The position numbers and the translations under genes are program-made. A model generated the notes under the pieces. It was given only the letters and a program-made list of their open reading frames with translations, did no database searches and was not told the origin of the DNA. 64,000 bases of DNA from Pectinatus sp. (GTDB lineage: Bacteria; Bacillota; Negativicutes; Selenomonadales; Selenomonadaceae), in NCBI GenBank assembly GCA_020025135.1, contig JAHHSQ010000001.1, positions 68,802-132,801 of the forward strand, read 5' to 3'. Below, piece by piece: positions 37,492 to 47,334 of the stretch; position 1 is the stretch's first letter; each line of letters begins with the position of its first letter.

Positions 37492-38398
37492 AAAATTACG
37501 CGTCGTATTTATGGGTACACCAGAATTTGCTGTGCCTTGTTTAGAAAAATTAAATGAAATTACCGATGTCGTGCTTGTTGTAACGCAACCGGACAGAAAA
37601 CGCGGCCGTGGTCAAAAGGTTACTTTTTCTCCAGTCAAAGAATACGCTACCTCACATGGATTACCAGTGTATCAGCCGGAAAAAATTAAAAATACAGAAG
37701 CAGTAGAGTATGTGCGCCGTTTTCACCCCGATTTAATTGTGGTTGTTGCTTTCGGTCAGATTTTGTCGACCGCCGTTTTGGATATACCGCCATTGGGTTG
37801 TGTGAATGTGCATGCTTCCTTATTACCGCGTTGGCGAGGCGCTGCCCCAATTCATTGGTCAATCATTTCTGGCGATAAGGTGACGGGAGTTACCACTATG
37901 TATATGGATGCTGGATTAGATACAGGAGATATGATATTTAAAACGGAAGTTCCTATCACACCGGAGATGACAACAGCTGAATTGCACGATATTTTGGCTA
38001 AACAGGGCGCTAATCTTTTACAGAAAACTGTTCTTGCCATTATGAAGGGGGAAGCCCCACGTCAAAAGCAAGAAGGTGACTCCACTTATGCTAAAATGCT
38101 TCACGAACAGGATTGTGAAATCGATTGGCAAGCCAAAGCTAATGACATTCACAATCTAGTGCGCGGACTCAATTCTTGGCCAGTAGCACGGGGAATTTTG
38201 CAGGGGAAAAAGGTGCGTTTCTTTAGAACTAGAGTTTTGGAAGGAAGAGGCGAACCAGGTCAAATTGTTCGGGCCGATAAAAATGGTATTGTTGTTGGTA
38301 CCGGAGAAGGATTGTTGTCAATTTTAGAATTACAATTAGAAAATAAAAAGCGCATGAGTGCAGCAGCTTTTTTGAATGGACATAAATTGACAAAATAA
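37484..38398 (+). CDS. fmt: Methionyl-tRNA formyltransferase
   Basis: Formylates initiator Met-tRNA, opposite in effect to Def. Contains VVFMGTPEFAVPCL, QPDRKRGRG, and the formyl-folate binding HASLLPRWRGAAPIHW. ATG 37484 has GAGGAAG upstream and gives 304 residues; the frame extends upstream to 37457 without similarity. Confidence 0.95.
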   Translation: MSKKLRVVFMGTPEFAVPCLEKLNEITDVVLVVTQPDRKRGRGQKVTFSPVKEYATSHGLPVYQPEKIKNTEAVEYVRRFHPDLIVVVAFGQILSTAVLDIPPLGCVNVHASLLPRWRGAAPIHWSIISGDKVTGVTTMYMDAGLDTGDMIFKTEVPITPEMTTAELHDILAKQGANLLQKTVLAIMKGEAPRQKQEGDSTYAKMLHEQDCEIDWQAKANDIHNLVRGLNSWPVARGILQGKKVRFFRTRVLEGRGEPGQIVRADKNGIVVGTGEGLLSILELQLENKKRMSAAAFLNGHKLTK

Positions 38399-38428
38399 AA
38401 AAACTGCTGTTTATAACAGCAGTTTTTG
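38396..38428. terminator. Bidirectional terminator between fmt and the Bax-inhibitor gene
   Basis: AAAAACTGCTGTT / AACAGCAGTTTTT stem with a TATA loop between convergent genes. Confidence 0.85.
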
Positions 38429-38449
38429 CCTTTTCTATGATTAATGGAA

Positions 38450-39175
38450 TTAACGATTGTTCATCATGGACATTATAATACTAACTAAGCGGAGAATTTC
38501 CACATAGAGCCATACCAAGGTGACCAAGAGACCAAAGGCACAGAAATATTCGTAGTATTTAGGTGCTCCGTTGTTGACACATTGTTCAATATTGTCAAAA
38601 TCTAGTAGGAGGTTCATGGAAGCAATACCACAAATAATCAGGGATACGCCCAGTCCGATGATGCCACTGCTGGGGATTAAGTTGATGCCAAACCACGATA
38701 CGACAAAGCCAATTAGATAAAAGATGACGACGGCAAAAGTCATACTGATAATGGCTGAACGTAATTTATCTGTAACTGAAATGATGCCAGTTTTCCAAAG
38801 GAAGAGCATCAAAACTAGGATGGTAAAGGTCACTCCGACAGCAATGAGGGAAATACCAAAATATAGCTGTTCAAATTGTCTAGAGATTAGACCGAGAGCA
38901 ATCCCTTCGAAGATAGCATAGCCAGGTGCTGTGTACTCAGCTATCGTCGGTTTAAACGAAGTTATCATGGCCAATATAAAACCACAGACACAACCAGCCA
39001 TGATGCCTAAACCAGCCATATCGCCCAATAGGTAATTGGCGGCAACAGCAGAAATAATTGTTAAGCCGATTAGACCGATACTTTTATTTATAGTGCCACT
39101 TAAAGTAGCAGGTTGTACATACTGTTGGGCAGATGGATTGTTTTCTTTAATGATACGCATAACAGGATTAGCCAT
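38450..39175 (-). CDS. Bax inhibitor-1/YccA-type membrane protein
   Basis: 241 residues with seven hydrophobic segments after a short soluble N-terminus (MANPVMRIIKENN). The pattern and the segment GYAIFEGIALGLISRQFE fit the bacterial BI-1 family close to YccA/DUF4112-like 'Bax inhibitor-1/YccA' proteins. The start chosen is ATG 39175 with GAGGTG upstream. Function here is unknown; characterised relatives are calcium-leak channels or FtsH modulators. Confidence 0.82.
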   Translation of the reverse strand: MANPVMRIIKENNPSAQQYVQPATLSGTINKSIGLIGLTIISAVAANYLLGDMAGLGIMAGCVCGFILAMITSFKPTIAEYTAPGYAIFEGIALGLISRQFEQLYFGISLIAVGVTFTILVLMLFLWKTGIISVTDKLRSAIISMTFAVVIFYLIGFVVSWFGINLIPSSGIIGLGVSLIICGIASMNLLLDFDNIEQCVNNGAPKYYEYFCAFGLLVTLVWLYVEILRLVSIIMSMMNNR

Positions 39176-39321
39176 TTTAACACCTCTATTATATTTAAAT
39201 TTTACCTTATTATAACATTTCTGTGTTAAAATTAAAAGGATATGCATCGATAGCTCGGTTAAGAAATAGAGTGGATGGGGAGGATTTAGTTACATTACCT
39301 ATAAGATATTGGAGTAAAAAA

Positions 39322-40005
39322 ATGATGAAATCGTCTGAAAAAAAAGTTAAAATACTAGCCTATTTGATTCTAATAGGGCTATTGATGGGAATATATTTTA
39401 TTTCGCCACATTTTTATAAAGACTTATTTAGAATCATTATGAGTGGCAATATGCAGGAAATAGCCAAATACATCAGTTCATTTGGGGCTTGGGCCATGTT
39501 CTTTGGCTTTATATTGGTGCTGTTAATCAATATTGTCGGTCTGCCATCGATTTTTGCCATCACTGCTAATGGATTGGTTTTTGGACCGTACTGGGGTGTT
39601 CTAATCAGTTGGATTGGTGAATCCATCGGTGTAATCTTTGGCTTTCTCCTTATGCGCACTATTTTGCGCTCTTCGGCAGAAAAATTGATTGCCCACAGTA
39701 AGTATCTAAAAAAATTAGATGAGTTTAGTGGGAAAAATGGTTTTCAAATGATGGTTATCTTGCGCTCCTTACCGTATTTTCCCTCTGGCGCTTTGACGGC
39801 TTTTGGCGCTTTAAGTAAAATTGGGTTGCGAGATTATTGCTTGGCGAGTTTCATCGGTAAGTTGCCTTCTACGGTTGTAGAAGTATTCGTCGGTTATGAT
39901 GCCTTTAATTATAAGGAAAATATGACTCGCCTGATAGTGATTGTCGGGTTATCCGTAATTGTTTATGGCGGTATTTGGTATTATAATAGAAAACGTGTTT
40001 CTTGA
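39322..40005 (+). CDS. TVP38/TMEM64 family (VTT domain) membrane protein
   Basis: 227 residues, about five membrane segments. The VTT-domain core is visible: GLPSIFAITANGLVFGPYWG, then GESIGVIFGFLLMR and ILRSLPYFPSGALTAFGAL. Relatives are DedA-superfamily transport or lipid-scrambling proteins; substrate unknown. ATG 39322 with TTGGAG upstream was preferred to the longer frame beginning at 39223, which overlaps the divergent gene's leader. Confidence 0.82.
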   Translation: MMKSSEKKVKILAYLILIGLLMGIYFISPHFYKDLFRIIMSGNMQEIAKYISSFGAWAMFFGFILVLLINIVGLPSIFAITANGLVFGPYWGVLISWIGESIGVIFGFLLMRTILRSSAEKLIAHSKYLKKLDEFSGKNGFQMMVILRSLPYFPSGALTAFGALSKIGLRDYCLASFIGKLPSTVVEVFVGYDAFNYKENMTRLIVIVGLSVIVYGGIWYYNRKRVS

Positions 40006-40043
40006 TTTAACGTAAAAATATTTTTGTTGGAGGTTTTGACAAA

Positions 40044-40832
40044 ATGATAAAAATAGTAGTCGCTGGAGCAGCCGGTAGAATGGGTAGAGCAGTTTTGCAA
40101 GCGATAGCGGATGATGCAGAACTGGAATTAGTCGGGGCAGCCGGTTTACGTGCTGGTTTGGATACCGGTGAATTAATTGGTAAGGGGAAAAGTGGCATTG
40201 TGACGGAATGCGACCTGAAGGCTCTTTTGGAAAGGACAAAACCAGATGTAATGGTTGATTTTACCACGCCTAGTAGTGTCTTTTCTAATGTTATGACTGC
40301 TCTAGATTGTGGAGTTAGTCCAGTTATTGGCACGACAGGATTGACCGCGGACAACAAAAAATTAATACATGATAAAGCCCTTTCTACCAAGACACCAGCC
40401 TTTTTAGCGGCTAATTTTGCCATTGGAGCAGTGTTATTGATGATGGCTTGTAAGAAAATCGCCCAGTATATGCCCAATGTAGAAATCATCGAAATGCATC
40501 ATGATAAAAAATTAGATGCTCCATCGGGAACAGCTATTACGACGGCAGAAATGATAAGTGAAGTACGCAAACCGATGCGACAAGGACACCCCGATAGCAA
40601 AGAAACCTTATCGGGTGCGAGAGGCGCAGAATTGAATGGTATTCCCATTCACAGCGTGCGTTTGCCAGGATATGTAGCGCATCAGGAAGTCATCTTTGGT
40701 GGGTTAGGACAAACTTTGAGCATTAGACATGACAGTATCGACAGAGTATCTTTTATGCCAGGTGTAGTTTTAGCTTGCAAAAAAGTGAGAAATTTAGTAG
40801 GTTTAGTAGAAAATTTAGATAAGATACTTTAA
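40044..40832 (+). CDS. dapB: 4-hydroxy-tetrahydrodipicolinate reductase
   Basis: Lysine/DAP pathway. N-terminal VAGAAGRMGRAVLQAI binds NAD(P)H; the active site EMHHDKKLDAPSGTA and GGLGQTLSIRHDSIDR are intact. 262 residues. TTGGAGG ribosome binding site. It precedes asd, the enzyme two steps earlier in the pathway. Confidence 0.95.
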   Translation: MIKIVVAGAAGRMGRAVLQAIADDAELELVGAAGLRAGLDTGELIGKGKSGIVTECDLKALLERTKPDVMVDFTTPSSVFSNVMTALDCGVSPVIGTTGLTADNKKLIHDKALSTKTPAFLAANFAIGAVLLMMACKKIAQYMPNVEIIEMHHDKKLDAPSGTAITTAEMISEVRKPMRQGHPDSKETLSGARGAELNGIPIHSVRLPGYVAHQEVIFGGLGQTLSIRHDSIDRVSFMPGVVLACKKVRNLVGLVENLDKIL

Positions 40833-40867
40833 GCAATAAAGCAAGAGTATTTGATGAGGTGAAGCTT

Positions 40868-41896
40868 TTGTATAATATAGCAATCTTAGGGGCTACTGGT
40901 GCCGTTGGCCAAGAATTTTTACGTTTGATTGAAGAGAGAAATTTTCCTTTTAAAAATTTAAAGCTCTTGGCATCAAAGCGTTCGGCAGGCAAGAAAATTG
41001 CCTTTATGGGTAAAGAATATACTGTGGAAGAAGCAAATGAAGCTGCTTTTCACGATGTAGATATTGCTCTCTTTGCAGGTGGTTCGATAAGTAAAGTATT
41101 TGCACCGGTGGCAGTAGCAGCGGGAGCTATTGTCATTGACAATTCTAGCGCTTTTCGCTTAGACCCCAAGGTGCCGTTAGTAGTTCCAGAAGTCAACCCG
41201 CAGGACATAAAAAAACATCAAGGCATTATTGCTAACCCTAATTGTTCGACCATTATCATGTTGATGGCATTAAAGCCGCTTTATGACTATGCGAAGATAA
41301 AACGAGTGGTAGTTTCCACCTATCAGGCTGTGTCTGGAGCAGGTCGCGAAGCTATGGAGGAATTGACTTATCAAACTAAAGCTGAGCTGCAAGGCGATAA
41401 AGTGGAAGCGAAAATATTGCCGTGTCAGTCTTTAGATAAGCATTATCCAATTGCCTTTAACCTGATACCGCACATTGATGCCTTTCAGGATAACCTCTAT
41501 ACCAAAGAGGAAATGAAGATGGTTTATGAAACGCAAAAAATTTTGCATGATGATGAAATTCGCGTCACAGCTACTACGGTTCGTGTTCCTGTTTATCGCA
41601 GTCATTCTGAGTCGATTAATATTGAGTTTTGCGATAAGGGGATTGCCGTGCCAGTAGCTAGACAGCTCTTGGGAAGATTCCCTGGCGTTATCGTACAGGA
41701 TGACCCCGAGCATATGAATTATCCGATGCCGATTTACACATCAGATAAAGACGATATTTATGTGGGCAGAATACGCGAAGATAATACTGTTCCATATGGA
41801 ATGAATTTATGGACGGTGGGAGACCAAATTCGCAAGGGAGCAGCTTTGAATGCCTTACAAATTGCCGAATATCTGATAAAAAATAAGATGATATAG
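40868..41896 (+). CDS. asd: Aspartate-semialdehyde dehydrogenase
   Basis: Makes aspartate semialdehyde for lysine, DAP, threonine and methionine. Motifs: ILGATGAVGQEFL, DNSSAFRLD, and the catalytic cysteine in ANPNCSTIIM. Start chosen as TTG 40868 (product begins MYNIAILGATG) because GATGAGGTG lies upstream; GTG 40859 is part of that site. 342 residues. Confidence 0.94.
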   Translation: MYNIAILGATGAVGQEFLRLIEERNFPFKNLKLLASKRSAGKKIAFMGKEYTVEEANEAAFHDVDIALFAGGSISKVFAPVAVAAGAIVIDNSSAFRLDPKVPLVVPEVNPQDIKKHQGIIANPNCSTIIMLMALKPLYDYAKIKRVVVSTYQAVSGAGREAMEELTYQTKAELQGDKVEAKILPCQSLDKHYPIAFNLIPHIDAFQDNLYTKEEMKMVYETQKILHDDEIRVTATTVRVPVYRSHSESINIEFCDKGIAVPVARQLLGRFPGVIVQDDPEHMNYPMPIYTSDKDDIYVGRIREDNTVPYGMNLWTVGDQIRKGAALNALQIAEYLIKNKMI

Positions 41897-41925
41897 TTGC
41901 AAATACCTTTTAAAGGTGTTAAAAT
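41897..41925 (+). promoter_or_regulatory. Promoter for the thrS leader
   Basis: TTGCAA (41897-41902), 17-nt spacer, TAAAAT (41920-41925) with an extended TGT. It begins at the end of asd and drives the T-box leader. Confidence 0.65.
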
Positions 41926-41949
41926 ATAAAGCATTAAAATAACAGTTAA

Positions 41950-42187
41950 AAACTAGGAAGAAGATATGATTTTATATGGCACTTTGCAGAGAGGAAAAAA
42001 TAATGGTGCGATTTTTCTAAGATGCGATATAAAGTTACCACTTTGGAGTTGTACAGAGGAAACTGTACCGCTATTTGGCGTTAAAAAATAGAGTTGGGTC
42101 ATAGAAAATGTGGCCAAACAGGGTGGAAACGCGGTTAATTGTCGTCCCTGTATGATAGATATATATCTTCATACAGGGATTTTTTTA
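41950..42187 (+). promoter_or_regulatory. T-box leader (tRNA-Thr sensing) upstream of thrS
   Basis: The T-box sequence AGGGTGGAAACGCGG (42120-42134) is followed by a terminator, TCCCTGTATGA paired with TCATACAGGGA and a T-run (42145-42187). Stem I lies upstream, with AGTTACCACTTT (about 42035) offering ACC, a threonine codon, as specifier. TGGA in the T-box would pair with an NCCA end carrying discriminator U. Uncharged tRNA-Thr should stabilise the antiterminator and raise thrS expression. Confidence 0.9.
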
Positions 42188-42207
42188 TTTATTAAGGGGG
42201 TTAAAAA

Positions 42208-44118
42208 ATGATTACGATAACATTGAAAGATGGTAATACGAAAGCTATAGAAGCGGGTACAACGGCCTTAGATTTTGCCAAGAGTTTGAGCAATAGTTTA
42301 GCTAAAAATGTCTTAGCTGTGAATATAGATGGAGTGACATCTGATTTATTGACACCACTGGACAAAGATGCCAAAGTGGAATTTTTGACATTTGAAGATG
42401 AAGGTGGCCGAAAGACCCTGCGTCATACAGCTTCCCATATTTTAGCACAGGCTTTAAAGCACCTTTATGGCGATAAGAATGTTCATCTAGCAATTGGGCC
42501 GGCTATCGACAATGGTTTTTATTACGATATCGATATGGATAAACAACTCAGTCAAAAAGACCTAGATGCTATCCAGAAAGAAATGGAAAAAATTGTCAAA
42601 GAAAATCTTCCTGTAGTAAGAAGTGAAGTTTCTAGGGAAGAAGCCTTGAAGATGTTTGCTGACAAAGGTGAACTCTATAAGGAAGAGTTAATTCGCGATT
42701 TGCCGAAAGACGAAAAGATTACTCTCTACACGCAGGGCGACTTTGTCGACCTCTGTGCTGGGCCTCATTTGCCATCTACTGGTAAGGTAAAAGCGATTAA
42801 GTTACAAAATGTGACTGGTGCTTATTGGCGTGGAAATGCGGAAAATAAAATGTTACAGCGCATTTACGGAACGGCCTTTTTAAAGAAGGCAGACTTAGAG
42901 GCATATTTGCACCTCTTAGAAGAAGCTGCTAAACGTGACCATCGTAAATTGGGCAAAGAATTAGATTTATTCAGTTTTCATGAAGAAGCACCCGGCATTC
43001 CGTTCTTCCATCCGAATGGCATGATTATTAGAAATGTACTCATCGATTACTGGCGTTCTGTGCATAAGAGATATGGTTATTCTGAAATTAAGACGCCAAT
43101 GATTTTAAATCGCAAGCTTTGGGAACAATCAGGTCATTGGGCACATTATAAAGAAAATATGTATTTCACCAAAGTTGATGATGAAGATTATGCTATTAAA
43201 CCGATGAATTGTCCTGGTGGAATGTTGGTTTACAAGAATGAACCGCACAGTTATCGTGAATTACCAATGCGTTTAGGGGAACTTGGTTCCGTTCATCGTC
43301 ATGAACTTTCTGGTGCTTTGCACGGTTTGTTCCGCGTTCGCAATTTTACGCAGGATGATGCGCACATTTTCATGTTGCCAGAGCAGATAGAAGGAGAAAT
43401 TCAGTCTGTTATCACGTTGTTTGACGAAGTCTATAACACTTTTGGTTTGAAATATCATGCCGAATTGAGCACGCGTCCAGATGATTCAATGGGTTCAGAT
43501 GAAATTTGGGAACAGGCTACTGATGCTTTAAAGAAAGCTCTCGAACATCGCGGTTTAGATTATGTCATCAATGAAGGCGATGGTGCCTTCTATGGTCCCA
43601 AAATTGACTTCCATTTGACAGACTCGCTCGGCCGTACTTGGCAGTGCGGTACCATTCAGTTGGATATGCTCATGCCAGAAAAATTTGATTTGACCTATAC
43701 GGGTGAAGATGGACAAAAGCACCGTCCAGTTATGGTACACCGCGTAGTTTATGGTAGTATCGAAAGATTCATCGGTATCTTGATTGAACATTATGCTGGT
43801 GTTTTCCCGCTTTGGTTAGCTCCTGTACAGGTTGCTATATTGCCAGTTACGCAAGACAACGACGCTTATGCCTTTGCACTCCAAAAAGAAATGCAGAATC
43901 GCGGTATGCGCGTAAGTGTCGATAACAGAAATGAAAAAATCGGTTATCGCATGAGAGAATGGCAAGTGAAAAAGGCACCTTATATCCTAGTTGTCGGTGA
44001 TAAGGAAATGGCGGACAATACTGTTTCTGTTCGTAAACACGGAGAAAAAGCTGTTGCTGTGGAAGCGCGCGAATTATTTATTGAAAAGGCTATGCATGAA
44101 ATCGAAGCGAGAAAGTAA
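42208..44118 (+). CDS. thrS: Threonyl-tRNA synthetase
   Basis: Class II synthetase, 636 residues. N-terminal TGS domain (ITITLKDGNTKAIEAG), editing domain (RHTASHILAQALK), catalytic core with MNCPGGMLVYK and YGPKIDFHLTDSLGRTWQCG, and a C-terminal anticodon-binding domain. AAGGGGG ribosome binding site. Regulated by the upstream T-box. Confidence 0.97.
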   Translation: MITITLKDGNTKAIEAGTTALDFAKSLSNSLAKNVLAVNIDGVTSDLLTPLDKDAKVEFLTFEDEGGRKTLRHTASHILAQALKHLYGDKNVHLAIGPAIDNGFYYDIDMDKQLSQKDLDAIQKEMEKIVKENLPVVRSEVSREEALKMFADKGELYKEELIRDLPKDEKITLYTQGDFVDLCAGPHLPSTGKVKAIKLQNVTGAYWRGNAENKMLQRIYGTAFLKKADLEAYLHLLEEAAKRDHRKLGKELDLFSFHEEAPGIPFFHPNGMIIRNVLIDYWRSVHKRYGYSEIKTPMILNRKLWEQSGHWAHYKENMYFTKVDDEDYAIKPMNCPGGMLVYKNEPHSYRELPMRLGELGSVHRHELSGALHGLFRVRNFTQDDAHIFMLPEQIEGEIQSVITLFDEVYNTFGLKYHAELSTRPDDSMGSDEIWEQATDALKKALEHRGLDYVINEGDGAFYGPKIDFHLTDSLGRTWQCGTIQLDMLMPEKFDLTYTGEDGQKHRPVMVHRVVYGSIERFIGILIEHYAGVFPLWLAPVQVAILPVTQDNDAYAFALQKEMQNRGMRVSVDNRNEKIGYRMREWQVKKAPYILVVGDKEMADNTVSVRKHGEKAVAVEARELFIEKAMHEIEARK

Positions 44119-44126
44119 CTTGTTAT

Positions 44127-44155
44127 TTGTATAATAGAAGAAACTTTGTTATAAT
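44127..44155 (+). promoter_or_regulatory. Promoter for the asp23 operon
   Basis: TTGTAT (44127-44132), 17-nt spacer, TATAAT (44150-44155) with an extended TGT; 30 nt before the asp23 start. Confidence 0.65.
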
Positions 44156-44184
44156 GAAAATATATTTAAGTGAGGAGTGATAGC

Positions 44185-44604
44185 ATGGATAATTTAGCAG
44201 ATAAAAAGAATGCAGAAAAGAAAGCTAAGGTCAATGAATTAGGCTCCATTCGTATTGCCGATGAAGTGGTCAGCATTATCGCTGGTTTAGCTGCTACCAA
44301 CGTCGACGGTATCGTCGGTATGAGCGGTGGTTTAGTAGGCGGAATTGCTGAAAAATTGGGACGCAAAAACTTATCTAAAGGTGTGCGTGTCGAAGTTGGC
44401 GAAAAGGAAGCTGCTATCGACTTGTATTTGATTGTTAAATATGGAGTTCGTATCCCTGATATAGCTCTTGCCGTACAGGAAAATGTCAAGAGAGCCATTG
44501 AAAATATGACAGGTCTCTCTGCTGTGGAAGTCAATGTACATGTACAGGGGGTAGGCTTCCCTCCAGAAGAAGAAGAGGAAGAAGAAATCGTTAGAGTTCG
44601 TTAA
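44185..44604 (+). CDS. Asp23/Gls24 family envelope stress protein
   Basis: 139 residues with the Asp23 domain: GSIRIADEVVSIIAGLAAT, VDGIVGMSGG, and VKRAIENMTGLSAVEVNVHVQGV. The C-terminus is strongly acidic (EEEEEEEIV). In Staphylococcus Asp23 sits at the membrane through AmaP, whose homologue is the next gene. GTGAGGAG precedes the ATG. Confidence 0.88.
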   Translation: MDNLADKKNAEKKAKVNELGSIRIADEVVSIIAGLAATNVDGIVGMSGGLVGGIAEKLGRKNLSKGVRVEVGEKEAAIDLYLIVKYGVRIPDIALAVQENVKRAIENMTGLSAVEVNVHVQGVGFPPEEEEEEEIVRVR

Positions 44605-44690
44605 TGAGTGTGGCCGGTCAATTTAACAAAGGGGAAAAGTTACAAAACCTTTTTGAGTATTAGACCGCTTATGAGCTAGGCTCTAAGAAT

Positions 44691-45329
44691 ATGATGAAAA
44701 AAGACAATCGTAAAGACCGCTCTTTGGGGGCGGTTTTGCGATTTTTTGTAACAGTTCTTTACATGAGTATACTCAATAGGCTGATTTTATTCTTTTATAC
44801 GCTGTTTTTGGCTTTGCTGGCTTTAGGGTTAATAGTTCTTTGTTTTGGTGTGGTACCTTTTGATTTTATAGAGAACAATATTCTTTATCTTCTTCACCGC
44901 CCAGAGACGATTTTTGGTGCTGGAATATTCTTCCTCATCAGTATAGAACTTTTGTTTTCGGTATTTTCTAGCAAGAGAGAACGCAATATGGGAAGCGAAG
45001 GCATTATCGTTCAGGGAGAAAAAGGTAGCGTAAAAATAGCAAAGACAGCTGTTTTAGATTTTGTGCAGCGCATTTGTGAGCAAGAACCCGGTATTTCTAA
45101 CACCCAGATAAAAATAAAATTTATGCAAGATAAAAAGAGTGAAGAAGAGTTCACAGACCTTTCTATCAAGGCAGAGATGCGCAAAGATTACAATGTAGTT
45201 GGCATTGCTGATGAATTGCGAGAAAAGATTACACATGATTTAGATAAATTCATGGGAATTAAAAAAATCAATGTGGACATTGTCGTAGATGCAGTCAGTA
45301 AAAATGAAAATAGAAAGCGTGTCGTTTAG
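44691..45329 (+). CDS. amaP: Alkaline-shock membrane anchor protein AmaP-like
   Basis: 212 residues. Two membrane helices (about residues 18-58 and 82-98) precede a soluble Asp23-like C-terminal domain. Position directly after an Asp23 gene and before a DUF2273 gene is the standard arrangement of this envelope module. It probably anchors the Asp23 protein at the membrane. Confidence 0.82.
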   Translation: MMKKDNRKDRSLGAVLRFFVTVLYMSILNRLILFFYTLFLALLALGLIVLCFGVVPFDFIENNILYLLHRPETIFGAGIFFLISIELLFSVFSSKRERNMGSEGIIVQGEKGSVKIAKTAVLDFVQRICEQEPGISNTQIKIKFMQDKKSEEEFTDLSIKAEMRKDYNVVGIADELREKITHDLDKFMGIKKINVDIVVDAVSKNENRKRVV

Positions 45330-45346
45330 GAAGACAGAGGTAATCT

Positions 45347-45607
45347 ATGGAAGAATTTTCTTATAGACAATTTGTTAAAATGCTATTAACAAAATATCGC
45401 TGGCGTACTATCGGCATCTTGGCTGGCTTTGTCATTGGTATTTCTATTCTCTGTTTTGGCTTTTTTAGAACGGTTTTTGTCATCTGCCTTTCTTTAGGGG
45501 GACTTTACGTCGGTATGAAGTTAGATGACGATGAAAATTTAGCAGACTTGGCAGGAATTGTTTTGGATAAAATAGAGCGTTTTATCCCAGATATTTTCCG
45601 GCACTAA
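45347..45607 (+). CDS. DUF2273 small membrane protein
   Basis: 86 residues with two adjacent membrane helices (GILAGFVIGISILCFGFF and VFVICLSLGGLYVG) followed by an acidic, soluble tail. DUF2273 proteins accompany Asp23/AmaP; function unknown. CAGAGGTAATCT precedes the ATG. Confidence 0.8.
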   Translation: MEEFSYRQFVKMLLTKYRWRTIGILAGFVIGISILCFGFFRTVFVICLSLGGLYVGMKLDDDENLADLAGIVLDKIERFIPDIFRH

Positions 45608-45628
45608 AGAAGGGAAGAAAACAAGTTT

Positions 45629-46057
45629 ATGAGTCGTAGACAGGCACGCCATGTTGTGTTGCAGGCATTGTTTCAGTTGGATTTTAATTCGGTAGAAGAT
45701 ATGAATAAGTTGTTAGAAGATGTGCTAGCAGCGCGGGATGAGCACGAGAAGATTAGTCCCAAATTGTCTACCGATGATTTGGAATATGTACAAGATATGG
45801 TGCATGGAACAGTGGCTAACAGGGAAGAAATTGACCAGTTGATTGGTGCTAAGTCGAAGGAGTGGCGTTTAGAGCGTATGCCGGCTATTGATAGGAATAT
45901 CTTGCGCATGGCAGTTTATGAAATGAAATATAGCAAAGAACATTTGACGCCAAATATCGTTATTAATGAAGCAGTAGAATTAGCAAAAAAGTTTAGCACA
46001 GATGATTCAGGACGATTTGTTAATGGCATTTTGGGCTCAATAGTGAGAGATAATTAA
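45629..46057 (+). CDS. nusB: Transcription antitermination factor NusB
   Basis: 142 residues. RRQARHVVLQALFQLDF, AIDRNILRMAVYEM and NIVINEAVELAKKFSTDDSGRFVNGILGSI are the NusB signatures. It acts with NusE in rRNA antitermination. The nusB-xseA-xseB-ispA-dxs-tlyA order is typical of Firmicutes. A terminator overlaps its stop codon. Confidence 0.95.
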   Translation: MSRRQARHVVLQALFQLDFNSVEDMNKLLEDVLAARDEHEKISPKLSTDDLEYVQDMVHGTVANREEIDQLIGAKSKEWRLERMPAIDRNILRMAVYEMKYSKEHLTPNIVINEAVELAKKFSTDDSGRFVNGILGSIVRDN

Positions 46058-46086
46058 AAACCGAGCGATGCCGCTCGGTTTTTTTG
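46056..46086 (+). terminator. Terminator between nusB and xseA
   Basis: AACCGAGCG / CGCTCGGTT stem (partner loop ATGC) with a 7-nt T-run. Confidence 0.88.
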
Positions 46087-46104
46087 TATGAAAAGGGTTG
46101 CGAT

Positions 46105-47334
46105 ATGGAAGCTTACAGCGTCACAGACATCAATACATATATAAAAAATAAATTGACAACTGATAATTTTTTGCAAAAAATAATGGTTCGAGGAGAAATA
46201 TCTAATTTTAAGAGACATAGCTCCGGTCATTGTTATTTGACATTAAAAGATGAAGATACTACATTAAAGGCAGTGATTTTTCGCTCTGCTATGTACCATA
46301 TTCATTTAGATTTGCAAAATGGACAAAAAATTATCGCTACTGGTTCCGTCAATGTCTACCCCAAGGGGGGAACATACCAATTATATATCACGCAGGCAAT
46401 TCCCGATGGACAGGGGGCTCTTTCTCTCTATTATGAGAAGCTAAAAAAGAGTTTTACAGAGGAAGGTCTCTTTGACGCGCGGTATAAAAAAGCTCTGCCC
46501 TTATATCCGCGGAGAATTGGCATCATAACTTCGCGCACGGGTGCAGTTTTGCACGATATTTTTCACGTGTCTTCTCTGAGAAATCCCCATGTGCAGTTGC
46601 TATTATATCCAGTTGATGTACAAGGGAGCAATTCGGCACCTCAAATAGTGCAGGCTCTTCAGTATTTCAATGAAAACCCTAAGCTATGCGAAGTGATTAT
46701 TCTCGGGCGTGGTGGTGGTTCTTTGGAAGATTTATGGTCTTTTAACGATGAACGTGTCGTGCGTGCCGTGTTCGCTTCTAAAATACCAGTAGTTTCTGCT
46801 GTAGGGCATGAAACGGATTATACTTTGACGGATTATGTCAGTGATAGGAGAGCTGCGACACCTTCCCAAGCAGCGGAATTATGTGTTCCCTCTAGGCAAG
46901 AACTTTTACAGCAAGTAGCAGCGAAAAAACAACTTTTACGTTTAAGTATTAAGCAACAGTTGAGGCAGCGGCAAATTAAGTTGCAAAATTGTAAGGAAAA
47001 ATTGACTGCAAGTAATATTCAAAAGCAAATATTGGAAAAACGAGTAAATTTACAGGAGAAGTGGCGATGCATAGATAAAGCTGTGCGAGATAAAATAAAT
47101 TTGCTCCGCCATCGTCAGGTGACATTAGCAGCTAAACTTACATTATTAAATCCAGAGCAAGTACTTAAGCGTGGTTATGGCCTAATTTTGACAGGACCAG
47201 AGCAACGGGCAGTAAATACCATTTCCGCTGTTAGAGTTGGCGATGATATACAGATTTGTCTGCGGGACGGTTTTTTGCAGGCTACCGTAAATAGAGTAGA
47301 GAAAGGTAATTGGCATGGCAAAAAAAACATTTGA
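46105..47334 (+). CDS. xseA: Exodeoxyribonuclease VII large subunit
   Basis: Large subunit of the single-strand exonuclease. OB-fold VRGEISNFKRHSSGHCYLTL, catalytic-region IGIITSRTGAVLHDI, GRGGGSLEDLWSFNDE and SAVGHETDYTLTDYVSDRRA, then a long coiled coil. ATG 46105 gives 409 residues and sits after AAAAGGG. It overlaps xseB by 20 nt. Confidence 0.94.
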   Translation: MEAYSVTDINTYIKNKLTTDNFLQKIMVRGEISNFKRHSSGHCYLTLKDEDTTLKAVIFRSAMYHIHLDLQNGQKIIATGSVNVYPKGGTYQLYITQAIPDGQGALSLYYEKLKKSFTEEGLFDARYKKALPLYPRRIGIITSRTGAVLHDIFHVSSLRNPHVQLLLYPVDVQGSNSAPQIVQALQYFNENPKLCEVIILGRGGGSLEDLWSFNDERVVRAVFASKIPVVSAVGHETDYTLTDYVSDRRAATPSQAAELCVPSRQELLQQVAAKKQLLRLSIKQQLRQRQIKLQNCKEKLTASNIQKQILEKRVNLQEKWRCIDKAVRDKINLLRHRQVTLAAKLTLLNPEQVLKRGYGLILTGPEQRAVNTISAVRVGDDIQICLRDGFLQATVNRVEKGNWHGKKNI